DNA of 40,354 nt from Candidatus Paraburkholderia calva (lineage in GTDB: Bacteria; Pseudomonadota; Gammaproteobacteria; Burkholderiales; Burkholderiaceae): contig LFLF01000022.1 in the NCBI GenBank assembly GCA_001184395.1, forward strand, positions 1-40,354. The letters are read 5' to 3'. Shown here piece after piece: positions 18,801-26,253 of this stretch. Position numbers and translations under genes: made by a program. Under the pieces are notes generated by a model. It was not told where the DNA came from, made no database searches, and was given only the letters and a program-made list of their open reading frames with translations. Within the stretch, counting starts at the first letter, position 1. Every line of letters begins with the position of its first letter.

Positions 18801-18872
18801 GAAGCCGATGGCCCTGTCTGCATGATGCGTCCCGGTGATCCGGGGTTTGATGAATGTGAAGCATGTCAGTGA
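15861..18872 (+). CDS. nrdA: ribonucleoside-diphosphate reductase class Ia, alpha subunit
   Basis: 1003 residues from ATG 15861. It reduces ribonucleotides to deoxyribonucleotides. An ATP-cone (about residues 35-125, VIRRNGSVVSFEPTKI) gives allosteric control. Catalytic-barrel motifs include FNSGTHRSQLSSCYL, NLCTEITLN, AVCNLGSVNL and PTATISNIIG. The C-terminal CEACQ carries the redox cysteine pair reached by thioredoxin. A low-complexity Gly/Ala/Ser linker (about 18665-18790) precedes the tail, longer than in E. coli. Regulation by NrdR is supported by two boxes upstream. No nrdB follows, although the two are usually adjacent. Intact. Confidence 0.95.
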   Translation: MKTTENTTTSYEGASVQPLGGAQAAGAAQALVPNTTFADYKVIRRNGSVVSFEPTKIAIAVTKAFIAVNGGQGAASARVRELVEQLTQAVVRALVRSRPHGGTFHIEDIQDQVELALMRGGEHNVARAYVLYREKRTQQRTQERALAQNAHSHEGVINVTDQGITRPLDMEALKALIVSACANLGDAVSAEPIVAETVKNLYDGVPMSQVYDSAILAARTMIEKDPAYSQVTSRILLHTIRREILEGEVTQAEMGERYAEYFPLFIKRGVKADLLDDKLQQFDLKHLGAALDADRDLQFGYLGLQTLYDRYFLHVDGTRIELPQAFFMRVAMGLSLNEIDREARAIEFYNVLSSFDFMSSTPTLFNSGTHRSQLSSCYLTTVADDLDDIYEALKENALLSKFAGGLGNDWTRVRALGSHIKGTNGKSQGVVPFLKVVNDTAVAVNQGGKRKGAVCAYLESWHLDIEEFLELRKNTGDDRRRTHDMNTANWIPDLFMKRVVEGGDWTLFSPSTCPDLHDLFGADFEKAYVAYEEKTARGEIKLFKKLPAAQLWHKMLGMLFETGHPWITFKDPCNVRSPQQHVGGVHSSNLCTEITLNTSETEIAVCNLGSVNLVAHMVKQADGSYALDHDKLKCTISVAMRMLDNVIDINYYAVPKARNSNLKHRPVGMGIMGFQDCLHLLRTPYASGEAVEFADRSMEAVCYYAYYASTELAEERGHYATYRGSLWDRGILPQDSLKLLAEARGGYVEVDSSESMDWATLRSRISTYGMRNSNCVAIAPTATISNIIGVSACIEPMFQNLYVKSNLSGEFTVVNDYLVRDLKARGLWDEVMVSDLKYFDGTLLRIDRIPADLCAIYATAFEVDPKWLVEAASRRQKWIDQAQSLNIYMAGASGKKLDEVYKLAWVRGLKTTYYLRTMAATHVEKSTVAHGALNAVSSSSGDGGAGNGFGGGANGGAGSSASSSGFNAAAAAAPAVEAVPEADGPVCMMRPGDPGFDECEACQ

Positions 18873-18941
18873 GGGACTCCTCGCTTCGTTTCTTCTTCGA
18901 CTAGTCGCTTTTGGCTGTTGAGAGTCAGGCCGGCATTGTTT

Positions 18942-18968
18942 AAAGCACGCTTTTTGGGGTGCTTTTTT
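18942..18968 (+). terminator. terminator after nrdA
   Basis: The stem aaagcac / gtgcttt is followed by a T run, nested inside a further ccggcat / atgccgg pair (18930-18936 and 18969-18975). This closes the nrdA transcript without nrdB. Confidence 0.8.
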
Positions 18969-19026
18969 ATGCCGGTCTTGTTTTGTGACGATTGTGTGAT
19001 GGGTGGTTCTTGGCTTTCGCTGTAGG

Positions 19027-19089
19027 TTTGCAGTAGCCGCCTCCCCGGCGGAGGGGTAACCCCTCCGCCGGGGAGGCGGCTACTGCAAA
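19027..19089. repeat. perfect 30-bp inverted repeat with 3-nt loop
   Basis: Arms 19027-19056 and 19060-19089 are exact reverse complements (starting tttgcagtagccgcctcc) around taa. The stem is followed by only short A runs, so it does not look like a standard terminator. It lies between nrdA and the flavin reductase gene, about 35 bp before the latter's start. It may be a member of a dispersed intergenic palindrome family. Confidence 0.92.
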
Positions 19090-19124
19090 AAGCGCGACAA
19101 GGGACGCCATTTGCCATTAGCCCG

Positions 19125-19826
19125 ATGACACGCGCCAAAGCCAAAGCCCTGAACTTCGATCCGACCACCTTCCTCGCCGCGCTGGGACAGTTCGCGACCG
19201 GCGTGACCATCATTACGACGCGCACGGATTCCGGCCAGTTGATCGGCATCACCGCGAGTTCGTTCAATTCCGTCTCACTCGATCCGCTCGTGCTATGGAG
19301 CCTCGCCACCAAATCGGCGTCGATGCCGGTGTTCCGTACCAACAGTCACTACGTGGTGAACGTGCTGGCGGCACCGCAACTCGAGCTGTGCCGGCGTTTC
19401 GGGACGCTCAAGGGCGATCGCTTCGCGGGGGTGTCGCACTCCGCGGGCGACTCCAGCATGCCCGTGCTCGACGGCGCGATTGCATGGTTCGAATGCCACA
19501 ACCGCAGCCGCTACGATGAAGGCGATCACGTGATCTTCGTCGGCGAAGTGGAACGCTGCGGCGTGCGCGGCCAATCCGAACGCGTGCCGCCGCTCGTGTT
19601 CCATTCGGGCGACTTCCATACGCTGGGACCGCTGGAATCCTCACTGGCATCAATTCGCGTTGTCAGTTCGCGTGTCAGGTGGCTTTGGCCAGCGCCGCCG
19701 CGCCATTGCGCTCCGGCTGCTCGATCAATGCGACCAGCACGCCCGCGTCGTCCTTCATGGTCTGAAGCACGATGTTCGAGCAGATGTCAATCACGCCCGG
19801 CGCCTTGTACAGCTTGGAAAGAATGA
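19125..19826 (+). CDS. flavin reductase-like protein with read-through tail
   Basis: About the first 167 residues form a flavin-reductase/FMN-binding domain: FLAALGQFATGVTIITTRT, GITASSFNSVSLDPLVLWSL, FVGEVERCG and FHSGDFHTLGPL. Such enzymes supply reduced flavin to monooxygenases. After this the ORF continues for about 65 arginine/proline/serine-rich residues that are simply the antisense of kynR. The native stop therefore seems lost, probably near 19640-19680, where an imperfect duplication (ttcgcgttgtcag / ttcgcgtgtcag, 19654-19678) is visible. The enzyme may still fold. I count it as a doubtful gene. Confidence 0.7.
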   Translation: MTRAKAKALNFDPTTFLAALGQFATGVTIITTRTDSGQLIGITASSFNSVSLDPLVLWSLATKSASMPVFRTNSHYVVNVLAAPQLELCRRFGTLKGDRFAGVSHSAGDSSMPVLDGAIAWFECHNRSRYDEGDHVIFVGEVERCGVRGQSERVPPLVFHSGDFHTLGPLESSLASIRVVSSRVRWLWPAPPRHCAPAARSMRPARPRRPSWSEARCSSRCQSRPAPCTAWKE

Positions 19827-20196
19827 AATCCGAGTAGTGCTTGAGGTTGTGCGCCAACACGCGCAGCACGTAATGCGTGTCGCCGGTGACAACGAATGCG
19901 CCGACCACTTCCGGCCATTCCTTGACCGCGGCGGCAAACTTCTCGTGCCAGTTTTCTTCGTCGTTGCGCATGGAGACGTGCACGAACGCCTCCAGTTCTA
20001 TGCCTAGCCGCTCGCGGTCCAGACACGCGTGGTAGCTCACGATCATCCCTTCCTCCTCGAGCAACCGCATTCGGCGCAGGCACGCCGACGGCGAGAGCGA
20101 AATGCGCTCCGCCAGGTCCAGGTTGCTGATCCGTCCATCTTTCTGCAGCACCGCTAGAATTCGGCAATCCGTTGCATCGAGCGTGAAACCAGTCAT
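19675..20196 (-). CDS. kynR: Lrp/AsnC-family regulator, probable KynR
   Basis: 173 residues. The N-terminal winged helix-turn-helix (TDCRILAVLQKDGRISNLDLAERISLSPSACLRRMRLLEEEG) is followed by a RAM ligand-binding domain (AFVHVSMRN, AFVVTGDTHYVLRV, IVLQTMKDD). Divergent placement from kynB identifies it as the likely activator of the kynurenine operon, as described for KynR in Pseudomonas and Burkholderia. The ORF is intact although all three target genes are broken, so it may be relaxed or have other targets. Confidence 0.82.
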   Translation of the reverse strand: MTGFTLDATDCRILAVLQKDGRISNLDLAERISLSPSACLRRMRLLEEEGMIVSYHACLDRERLGIELEAFVHVSMRNDEENWHEKFAAAVKEWPEVVGAFVVTGDTHYVLRVLAHNLKHYSDFILSKLYKAPGVIDICSNIVLQTMKDDAGVLVALIEQPERNGAAALAKAT

Positions 20197-20326
20197 TTTT
20201 TAGTCTCCCTAGCCCATTTCATCGAATTATGTTCTAAGCCAACGTTTTTGGGTAGTTAATTTGCAAGCACCTTTCAAAGCAAGGCGACTATGATTTGACG
20301 CATCTCCAGACTTTCTGCTGGGCGTC

Positions 20327-20944
20327 GTGAAGCTTTTGGACATCCCGCCGGCCATCGATGCGGGCATGCGGGTCTGGCCGAGCGACACGGCAGTGGGCAT
20401 CGAGCGGGCGCATGGAAACCGGATCGCCTGTCAACGTCGCGCGGCTGACGCTTTCGCCGCACACCGGCGCGCACGCCGACGCTCCGCTTCACTACGACCG
20501 CGACGGCGTCGCGATCGGCGCGGTCCCGCTTGCGATCTACATCGGGCCGTGCCGGATCGTGCATTGCATCAGTGCGGCGCCGCTGCTGCCGCAGCACGTC
20601 GCCGCCTTTCTCGACGACGTTCCGCCGCGCGTCCTGTTCCGCACGTACCGCTACGCGCCGCTCGACGCCTGGGATGCCGCGTTCTGCGCCGTCGCGCCCA
20701 ACACCATCGACCCGCTGGCGAGCCGCGGCGTCGAGCTGATTGGCATCGATACGCCTTCGCTCGATCCGCAAGACTCCAAGACGATGGACGCGCACGGCCG
20801 TATCCGGGTCACGACATGGCGATCCTCGAGGGCCTCGTGCTCGACGAGGCCGCGCCCGGCGACTATGAACTGATCGCCATGCCGCTCAAATTCACGACGC
20901 TCGATGCAAGCCCGGTTCGCGCCGTCCTGCGTCCGCTCGCCTGA
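20327..20944 (+). pseudogene. kynB: kynurenine formamidase, two compensating frameshifts
   Basis: From GTG 20327, [19 protein letters not shown] is KynB-like. The frame changes near 20410, and the true sequence continues in the next frame as [28 protein letters not shown] (metal-binding HTGAHAD..H) through [18 protein letters not shown] second shift near 20815 restores the first frame for [42 protein letters not shown]. The middle two-thirds, including the active site, is out of frame in any translated product. The intact enzyme hydrolyses N-formylkynurenine. Confidence 0.88.
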
Positions 20945-20971
20945 TTCCGTACCGAATATAGGAACTTTTCG

Positions 20972-22239
20972 ATGAAATTTCGTGACGATACCGTGTCACT
21001 CGATCGCGACGATCCGCTCGGCGCGCTGCGCGCCCAGTTCGCGCTCGACGACCGCCTGATCTATCTCGACGGCAATTCGCTCGGCGTACCGCCGAAAGCC
21101 GCCGCGCGGGCCGCCGCCGTGATCGCCGGAGAATGGGGCGACGGCCTAATTCGTTGCTGGAACACGGCCAGCTGGTTCGACCTGCCCAAGCACCTCGGCA
21201 ACAAGCTCGTGCCTTTGATCGGCGCGGGTACGGACGAAGTCGTCGTCACCGATAAGATCTCGGCGAATCTGTTCAAGATTCTGTCGGCCGCGCTCAGGCT
21301 CGCAAATGAACGCGATCCGAAGCGCCGCGTCATCGTCTCCGAGCGTTCGAATTTCCCGACCGATCTGTACCGATCTGTATACTGTATTGCGTACTGTATT
21401 GCGCAGAGGCTGATCGAACAGCTCGATCGCGGCTACGAATTGCGGCTCATGGACGATCCGTCCGAGTTGCCGGCCGCCATCGACGGTCACACCGCGCTCG
21501 CGATGATCACGCACGTCAATTACCGCTCGGGGCTATATGCACGACATGGCCGTGCTCACGCAGACGATCCACCACGCGGGCGCGCTCGCCGTGTGGGATC
21601 TGGCGCATTCAGCGAGCGCGGTGCCGGTCGATCTGAACGGCGTCAGCGCGGATTACGCGGTCAGCTGCACCTATACAGTATCTGACGGCGGGCCAGGTTC
21701 GCCCGCTTTCGTATGGGTGCCGAAACGGCATCATAATGCGTTTTCGCGGCCGTTGTCCGGCTGGCGGGGCCACAAAAAAACATTCGAAATGGACACGGCC
21801 GGACAACGGCATCGCACGCTTCTTGTGCGGCACGCAGCCGATCGTGTCGATGTCGCTCGTCGAATGCGGACTCGACGTATTACTGCAGACGGACATGCAG
21901 GCGCTGCGCCGCAAATCGCTCGCGCTCAGCGATCTGTTCATCGCACTGGTGGAGGCGCGCTGCGGCGAGTTTCCGCTCACGCTCGCCACGCCGCGCGAGT
22001 ATGCGCGGCGCGGCTCGCAAGTGAGTTTCGAGCATCCGCACGGCTATGAAGTGATGCAGGCGCTGATCGCGTGCAGCGTAATCGGCGACTATCGCGAGCC
22101 GCGCATTCTGCGCTTCGGTTTTACGCCGCTGTACACGCGCTTCGCTGATGGCTGGGATGCCGTCGAAGTCCTGCGCGACGTGCTCGCGACCGAAAGCTGG
22201 CGCGCGCCGCAATTCGCCGAGCGCGCATCGGTGACCTGA
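20972..22239 (+). pseudogene. kynU: kynureninase, multiply disrupted
   Basis: From ATG 20972: [33 protein letters not shown] and [11 protein letters not shown] are normal. Nested tandem duplications (21359-21403) then add about nine residues, one extra G near 21530 shifts the frame at NYRSG, and another loss near 21800 moves to a third frame ([23 protein letters not shown] to the end). Around 21670, paired +1/-1 indels turn the expected Y-K-Y-L-N-GGPG into YTVSDGGPG, removing the lysine that binds PLP. No translation could give an active enzyme. Confidence 0.9.
21359..21403. repeat. adjacent 10-bp and 12-bp tandem duplications in kynU
   Basis: accgatctgt occurs at 21359-21368 and 21369-21378. 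tactgtattgcg occurs at 21380-21391 and 21392-21403. Together they convert the expected DLY-IAQ junction into [15 protein letters not shown], staying in frame. Confidence 0.88.
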
Positions 22240-22250
22240 GGGAATCGATC

Positions 22251-22979
22251 ATGAGCGACACGCAAGGCTGCCCGTTCGGGCACGGCGAAAGCGGGGCACG
22301 GCGCCGGCGAGAAAAAAGGCTGGCACGACGCCAAGCTCGATATTTCTCCGAGTCGATGAGTTACGGCGACTACCTCGCGCTCGATTCCATCCTCACCGCG
22401 CGACATCCACGCTTGCCGGAGCACGACGAGATGCTGTTCATCGTCCAGCATCAGACCAGTGAACTGTGGATGAAGCTCGCGCTGCACGAACTGCGTGCGG
22501 CGCTGACGGCCGTGAGCAGCGACGAATCGCAGATCGCGTTCAAGATGCTGGCACGCGTGTCGCGCATCCTCGAACAAATGGCGCAAGCTTGGAACGTGCT
22601 CGCGACCATGACGCCGTCCGAGTATGTGGCGATGCGACCGTACCTCGGCTCATCGTCCGGATTCCAGTCGCATCAGTACCGGTAGATCGAGTTCATGCTC
22701 GGCAACAAGAATGTGCACATGCTCAAGCCGCACGAGCATCGGCCGGAGATTCACGCGCAGGTGCGCGCGGCACTCGAAGCGCCGTCGTTCTACGACGAAG
22801 TGGTGCGCATGCTGGCGCGGCGCGGCTTCCCGATTCATCGCGACTGGCTGGAGCGCGACTGGACGCTGCCCACCACTTACGACGAATCCGTCGAGGCGGC
22901 ATGGCTCACGGTGTATCGCGACCCAAAGCAGCACTGGGAACTGTATGAGATTGCGGAGGAACTCGTCGATCTGGAGGAC
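22251..22979 (+). pseudogene. kynA: tryptophan 2,3-dioxygenase, 5' part, ends at an inversion breakpoint
   Basis: The start [13 protein letters not shown] is followed by a short scrambled stretch (residues about 15-33) from compensating shifts, then [30 protein letters not shown] and FQSHQYR with the haem-pocket histidine. A TAG at 22683-22685 interrupts. The frame continues as [22 protein letters not shown] and [20 protein letters not shown] to LVDLED. At ggac (22976-22979) the sequence switches abruptly to an IclR-type regulator. The missing 3' part lies inverted at 23387-23544. Confidence 0.92.
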
Positions 22980-23379
22980 ATGATCTATCTGGAGACGATC
23001 CGCAGCGAAACCGCGCTTACGCTGGGTCTCGCGCCCGGTTCGCGTTTGTCGATGCTGACGAGTTCGATGGGCAGCGCGTATCTCGCCGTGCTGGACGTGC
23101 CCGAGCGCGAGGTGTTGTTCGTGGAACTCGGGCAATCGGAGGGCGCGGCGTAGGTCGAATCGGCGCAGCGCGCCGTCGAGGATTTCGCGCGCGACAGCTG
23201 CTTCTATTCGTTTCGCGAGTGGCACGACGACGTCAACGCGATTGCCGCGCCGTTTCGCGACGCGCAACGGCCGCTGGCTCGTGCTGTCGAGCAGCGGGCC
23301 GGCGTCGTCGATGGGCGAGGCGTTTTTCCGCGAGACCATCGGCCCGAAGCTGAAGGCGCTCGCCGCGCGCCTCGCGTGA
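22980..23379 (+). pseudogene. IclR-family regulator, C-terminal fragment
   Basis: The segment beginning [31 protein letters not shown], with [40 protein letters not shown] and a final LKALAARLA, is the effector-binding domain of an IclR regulator. It lacks the N-terminal DNA-binding half. TAG 23151-23153 (probably from TGG) and a frameshift near 23262 further disrupt it. It is fused in frame to kynA purely by rearrangement. Restoring the inversion would place it divergent from gcdH, so it was probably the gcdH regulator. Confidence 0.85.
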
Positions 23380-23386
23380 TGCCTGG

Positions 23387-23544
23387 TCAGAGCACCGTCC
23401 GCACGTGCCATAGCTCGGGAAACAGCACCACATCGAGCATCTTGCGCAAATACGACGCCCGCCGTTCCGCCCGTGCCCTGTTTCATGCCGATGATGCGTT
23501 CCACCGTCGTCACATGCCGGAAGCGCCATTGACAGAACGCGTCC
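23387..23544 (-). pseudogene. kynA: tryptophan 2,3-dioxygenase, 3' part, inverted
   Basis: On the reverse strand, beginning at 23544, ggacgcgttc reads D-A-F, then [20 protein letters not shown] and TGGTAGV, the conserved TDO C-terminal motif. A small frameshift follows, then LRKMLDVV and ELWHVRTVL to TGA at 23387-23389. It continues exactly where the 5' part stops, sharing ggac at the breakpoint. Confidence 0.88.
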
Positions 23545-23995
23545 GTTCACGTGCCTCAACTCGGCGCGCTACGGCATTTCGTGGGGCGCGCTCGGCGCAG
23601 CGGAAGCGTGCTGGCATACGGCGCGGCAATACATGCTCGATCGCAAGCAATTCGGCCGGCCACTCGCCGCCAACCAGTTGATTCAAAAGAAACTCGCCGA
23701 CATGCAAACCGAAATTACCCTTGGTTTGCAAGGCGTACTGCGCCTGGGCCGCACGAAGGACGAAGGCACGGTGGCCATCGAAATCACCTCGACCATGAAG
23801 CGCAACTCGTGCGGCAAGGCGCTGGAGATCGCGCGGCTCACCCGCGACATGCTCGACGGCAACGGTATTTCCGACTAATTCGGCGTCGCGCGGCATCTGG
23901 TCAATCTCGAAGTGGTCAACACTTACGAGGGCACGCACGATATCCACGCGCTGATTTTCGGCCGCGCGCAAACGGGCATTCAGGCCTTTTTCTAA
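23543..23995 (+). pseudogene. gcdH: glutaryl-CoA dehydrogenase, C-terminal fragment
   Basis: From ccg 23543: [71 protein letters not shown], a TAA at 23876-23878 (expected GAA), then [18 protein letters not shown] (including the catalytic glutamate) and THDIHAL to stop 23993-23995. The N-terminal half is absent. The intact flavoprotein oxidises glutaryl-CoA in lysine/tryptophan breakdown. Truncation coincides with the kynA/iclR inversion breakpoint. Confidence 0.92.
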
Positions 23996-24046
23996 TCGTC
24001 CCCGAATTCGTTCGTCCGATTGTTTTCTGTGGCGGACAATGTGTGG

Positions 24047-24081
24047 AAGGGCCGGTTCGCTCGCGCGGGCCGGCCCTTTTA
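24047..24081 (+). terminator. terminator after gcdH
   Basis: The stem aagggccgg / ccggccctt (24047-24055 and 24070-24078) is followed by TTTT. The interval from here to 24365 holds no gene I can support. Confidence 0.8.
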
Positions 24082-24365
24082 CACTTGAGCAAGGCCGCAC
24101 GCACCGCTCAGACGCATTTGCGCATTTTGTAACTTTTGATCGGCGGCTGAAACTTTTACGGGTCGGATCGGCTCAACCTAGTTGCAGATGTCAATGGTTT
24201 GACGAAGATGTCGGCAAATCTGGGTCAACACAGCGCCGGGAACGAAACCTGCTTCCCAGCGCATCGGCCTGCGGCATCCTCGTCAGCGACCGCATCTTTG
24301 GCTACGATTTGTGTAGCCTCATCGATTGGAGCCCTTCAATGTCAGAAATCAATAAGGAGCGATTC

Positions 24366-24641
24366 ATGTCCGACATCAAAACCGTACTCGCTGACGCCGA
24401 AGATCTGTTGAAGCAAGCAGCGGCCACAACCGGCGAACGCGCTTCCGAATTGCGCGAAACGGCCATGACGCGCCTCAAGCAAGCCAAGGAAAAAGCCGCC
24501 GATGCGCAAGTCGTCGTGATCGAGCGCGGCAAGAAGGCTGCGCGCGCCACGGACGATTACGTGCACGAACATCCGTGGGCGTCGATCGGCATCGCGGCGG
24601 GCATCGGCATGGTCATTGGTCTGCTGATCAATCGCAAGTAA
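24366..24641 (+). CDS. DUF883 (ElaB/YqjD-like) ribosome-associated membrane protein
   Basis: 91 residues: MSDIKTVLADAEDLLKQAAATTGERASELRETAMTRL and so on, a helical region followed by a C-terminal membrane segment WASIGIAAGIGMVIGLLINRK, the YqjD/ElaB layout. These anchor inactive ribosomes to the membrane in stationary phase. ATG 24366 is chosen over 24339 because AAGGAG lies 7 nt upstream. It heads a cluster with the YqjE-like and YqjK-like genes. Intact. Confidence 0.85.
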   Translation: MSDIKTVLADAEDLLKQAAATTGERASELRETAMTRLKQAKEKAADAQVVVIERGKKAARATDDYVHEHPWASIGIAAGIGMVIGLLINRK

Positions 24642-24839
24642 AGGCCTCGCCGTCACCCAATGGCTCGCTGATTGCTAGTTCGTAGTTGATCGCGGTTCCA
24701 TTGGAGAACACCTTGAACCGAACCGCGAGCGCCTGCCCGGGCGCGCGGCTTCACTCTCGCGCCGGACGCCCCGCCCGCTACGCGCTGAGCGGCCGGAATC
24801 ATAAAAAAGCAGCACCAACGCGCTTCTCGCATCCAAACC

Positions 24840-25229
24840 ATGACGACAGAACGGCCACCGCAGCAAGCGTCCCCCGGACCATCGCGACGAATCCTGAGCT
24901 CCGCCTTCGCCATCTTCGAGACGCGCCTTGAAATCATCGGCATCGAGCTTCAGGAAGAGAAGGAGCGGCTCATCGGCGTGCTGTTTCTCGGCCTCGCCGC
25001 CATGATGCTCACGATGATGGCGTTGATCTCGCTCACCGTGCTGATCGCCATTTTCTTCTGGGATACGTATCGCTGGCAGACGCTGGGCAGTATCACGCTG
25101 CTGTATGCGCTGATCGCGCTCGGTTGCGGCCTGCGCGCGCGCAGCAATCTCCGCGATGCCCCGAACATGTTCGACGACACGCTGACCGAGTTCCGCAAGG
25201 ACCGCGCCACGTTCCGCTCGAATAGCTGA
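24840..25229 (+). CDS. YqjE-like phage-holin-family membrane protein
   Basis: 129 residues. A charged N-terminus and amphipathic FETRLEIIGIELQEEKERLIG precede two membrane helices (about residues 48-75 and 82-102), then a polar C-terminus. This is the usual YqjE/PF07332-type architecture and usually follows the yqjD-like gene. The role is unclear and probably membrane-associated in stress. About 200 nt separate it from the DUF883 gene, and I see nothing else there. Intact. Confidence 0.75.
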   Translation: MTTERPPQQASPGPSRRILSSAFAIFETRLEIIGIELQEEKERLIGVLFLGLAAMMLTMMALISLTVLIAIFFWDTYRWQTLGSITLLYALIALGCGLRARSNLRDAPNMFDDTLTEFRKDRATFRSNS

Positions 25230-25290
25230 GCGCGTCCGCGAAACAACCGTCACGACGACAAGCCGAATCACCCGAGCACGAGCCGATCAC

Positions 25291-25794
25291 ATGAGCAAAC
25301 CCGACGAAGCCTTCAAGGCGCCTCACCGCAACAAGATGCAGAAGCTGCGCACGCCGCACATGCGTGCGCTGCGAAAGGAACTGCTGATCGCGTGCGCCGA
25401 TGTCGAACGCATGGAACTGCAGCAGGCCACGGCGGAACTGCGTTCGTCCGTCACACACTTCAGCTTTCTGCGCTTTTTTCTCATGCCCAAGCGCAGCAAT
25501 CGTGGCTGGAACCGGCGCGGGTCGTCGGGCGGTGGCATAATGGAAACGCTCGGCGCGCTGCTCGGCAGTGGTGGGGGCATCGGCATGCTGTTCAAGCAGT
25601 ATCCGATCGTAGGCTCGCTGGCCTCGCTCATTCTCACCAAGCCGGTCCGCACGCGTGTGGTAAGCGGCGCCAAGCCGCTGCTCAAATGGGGCGGCCTGGG
25701 GCTTGCTGCGTGGGAAGGCTGGCGCATCTATCAGCAGATGAAAAACCCGGCCGCGGAAACATCTGAAAACGCGGCCGATCCCACGGTTTTCTGA
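25291..25794 (+). CDS. YqjK/DUF3318-like protein
   Basis: 167 residues. The N-terminal RTPHMRALRKELLIACADVERMELQQA is a predicted helix. It is followed by RSNRGWNRRG, a glycine-rich linker and a weakly hydrophobic C-terminal region (PIVGSLASLILTKPVRTRVV, LLKWGGLGLAAWEGWRIYQQM). Third gene of the yqjD-yqjE-yqjK-like cluster. Function unknown. Intact. Confidence 0.65.
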   Translation: MSKPDEAFKAPHRNKMQKLRTPHMRALRKELLIACADVERMELQQATAELRSSVTHFSFLRFFLMPKRSNRGWNRRGSSGGGIMETLGALLGSGGGIGMLFKQYPIVGSLASLILTKPVRTRVVSGAKPLLKWGGLGLAAWEGWRIYQQMKNPAAETSENAADPTVF

Positions 25795-25799
25795 CGCGC

Positions 25800-26246
25800 T
25801 CACCCCTTTCCAGTCCAGCAGGATGACGAACGTGCCGCTTCGTTTGCATTCGTGTGATTGGTTTTTGAGCCGGTCGCGTCGATAACGAAGATGCCGCAAG
25901 CGTCGTCCTGCATCGCCCCGGACGCGATGGGCGCGGCTTCGATCGTATAGCCACCGTTGCTGGCGGATTCGAGCAGCAGCGTTAGCGCATAAATCGCCGC
26001 GACGCCTCCGCCCGATGGCACGCGATCCATTCCCGCAGGCAGCGCGATGACATCACCGCCGGGCGTTTGCGACAGCCGCGACGTCTCCACGAACTGCACC
26101 GCGCGCATGAGCGCCGCCGCATCCAGTCGATGCGCCTTCGCGATATGCGTGCGATACGCGGGGATCGCGAACGTCGCGATGATTCCTGCGACGCCCAGCG
26201 CGATTATCAGTTCGAGCAGGCTAAAGCCTTTGCCGGTTGCTTTCAT
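25800..26246 (-). CDS. pilE: type IV pilin-like protein (PilE-type)
   Basis: 148 residues from ATG 26246. Prepilin leader MKATGKG, cleavage before FSLLELIIALGVAGIIATFAIPAYR (E5 present), then a globular domain with a late cysteine pair (DDACGIFVIDATG, SSSCW). It is the last gene of the minor-pilin operon fimT-pilV-pilW-pilX-pilE and the one with an intact frame and leader. Minor pilins prime pilus assembly. It could be retained for another secretion/pilus role, or not yet be mutated. Confidence 0.8.
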   Translation of the reverse strand: MKATGKGFSLLELIIALGVAGIIATFAIPAYRTHIAKAHRLDAAALMRAVQFVETSRLSQTPGGDVIALPAGMDRVPSGGGVAAIYALTLLLESASNGGYTIEAAPIASGAMQDDACGIFVIDATGSKTNHTNANEAARSSSCWTGKG

Positions 26247-26253
26247 CCTCACC

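Noticed and set aside
22695-23153. An open frame that looks like a natural dioxygenase-regulator fusion
   Set aside because: It joins kynA to a truncated IclR domain exactly at a rearrangement breakpoint, lacks both termini of each protein, and the missing kynA end lies inverted nearby. It is an accident of the inversion.
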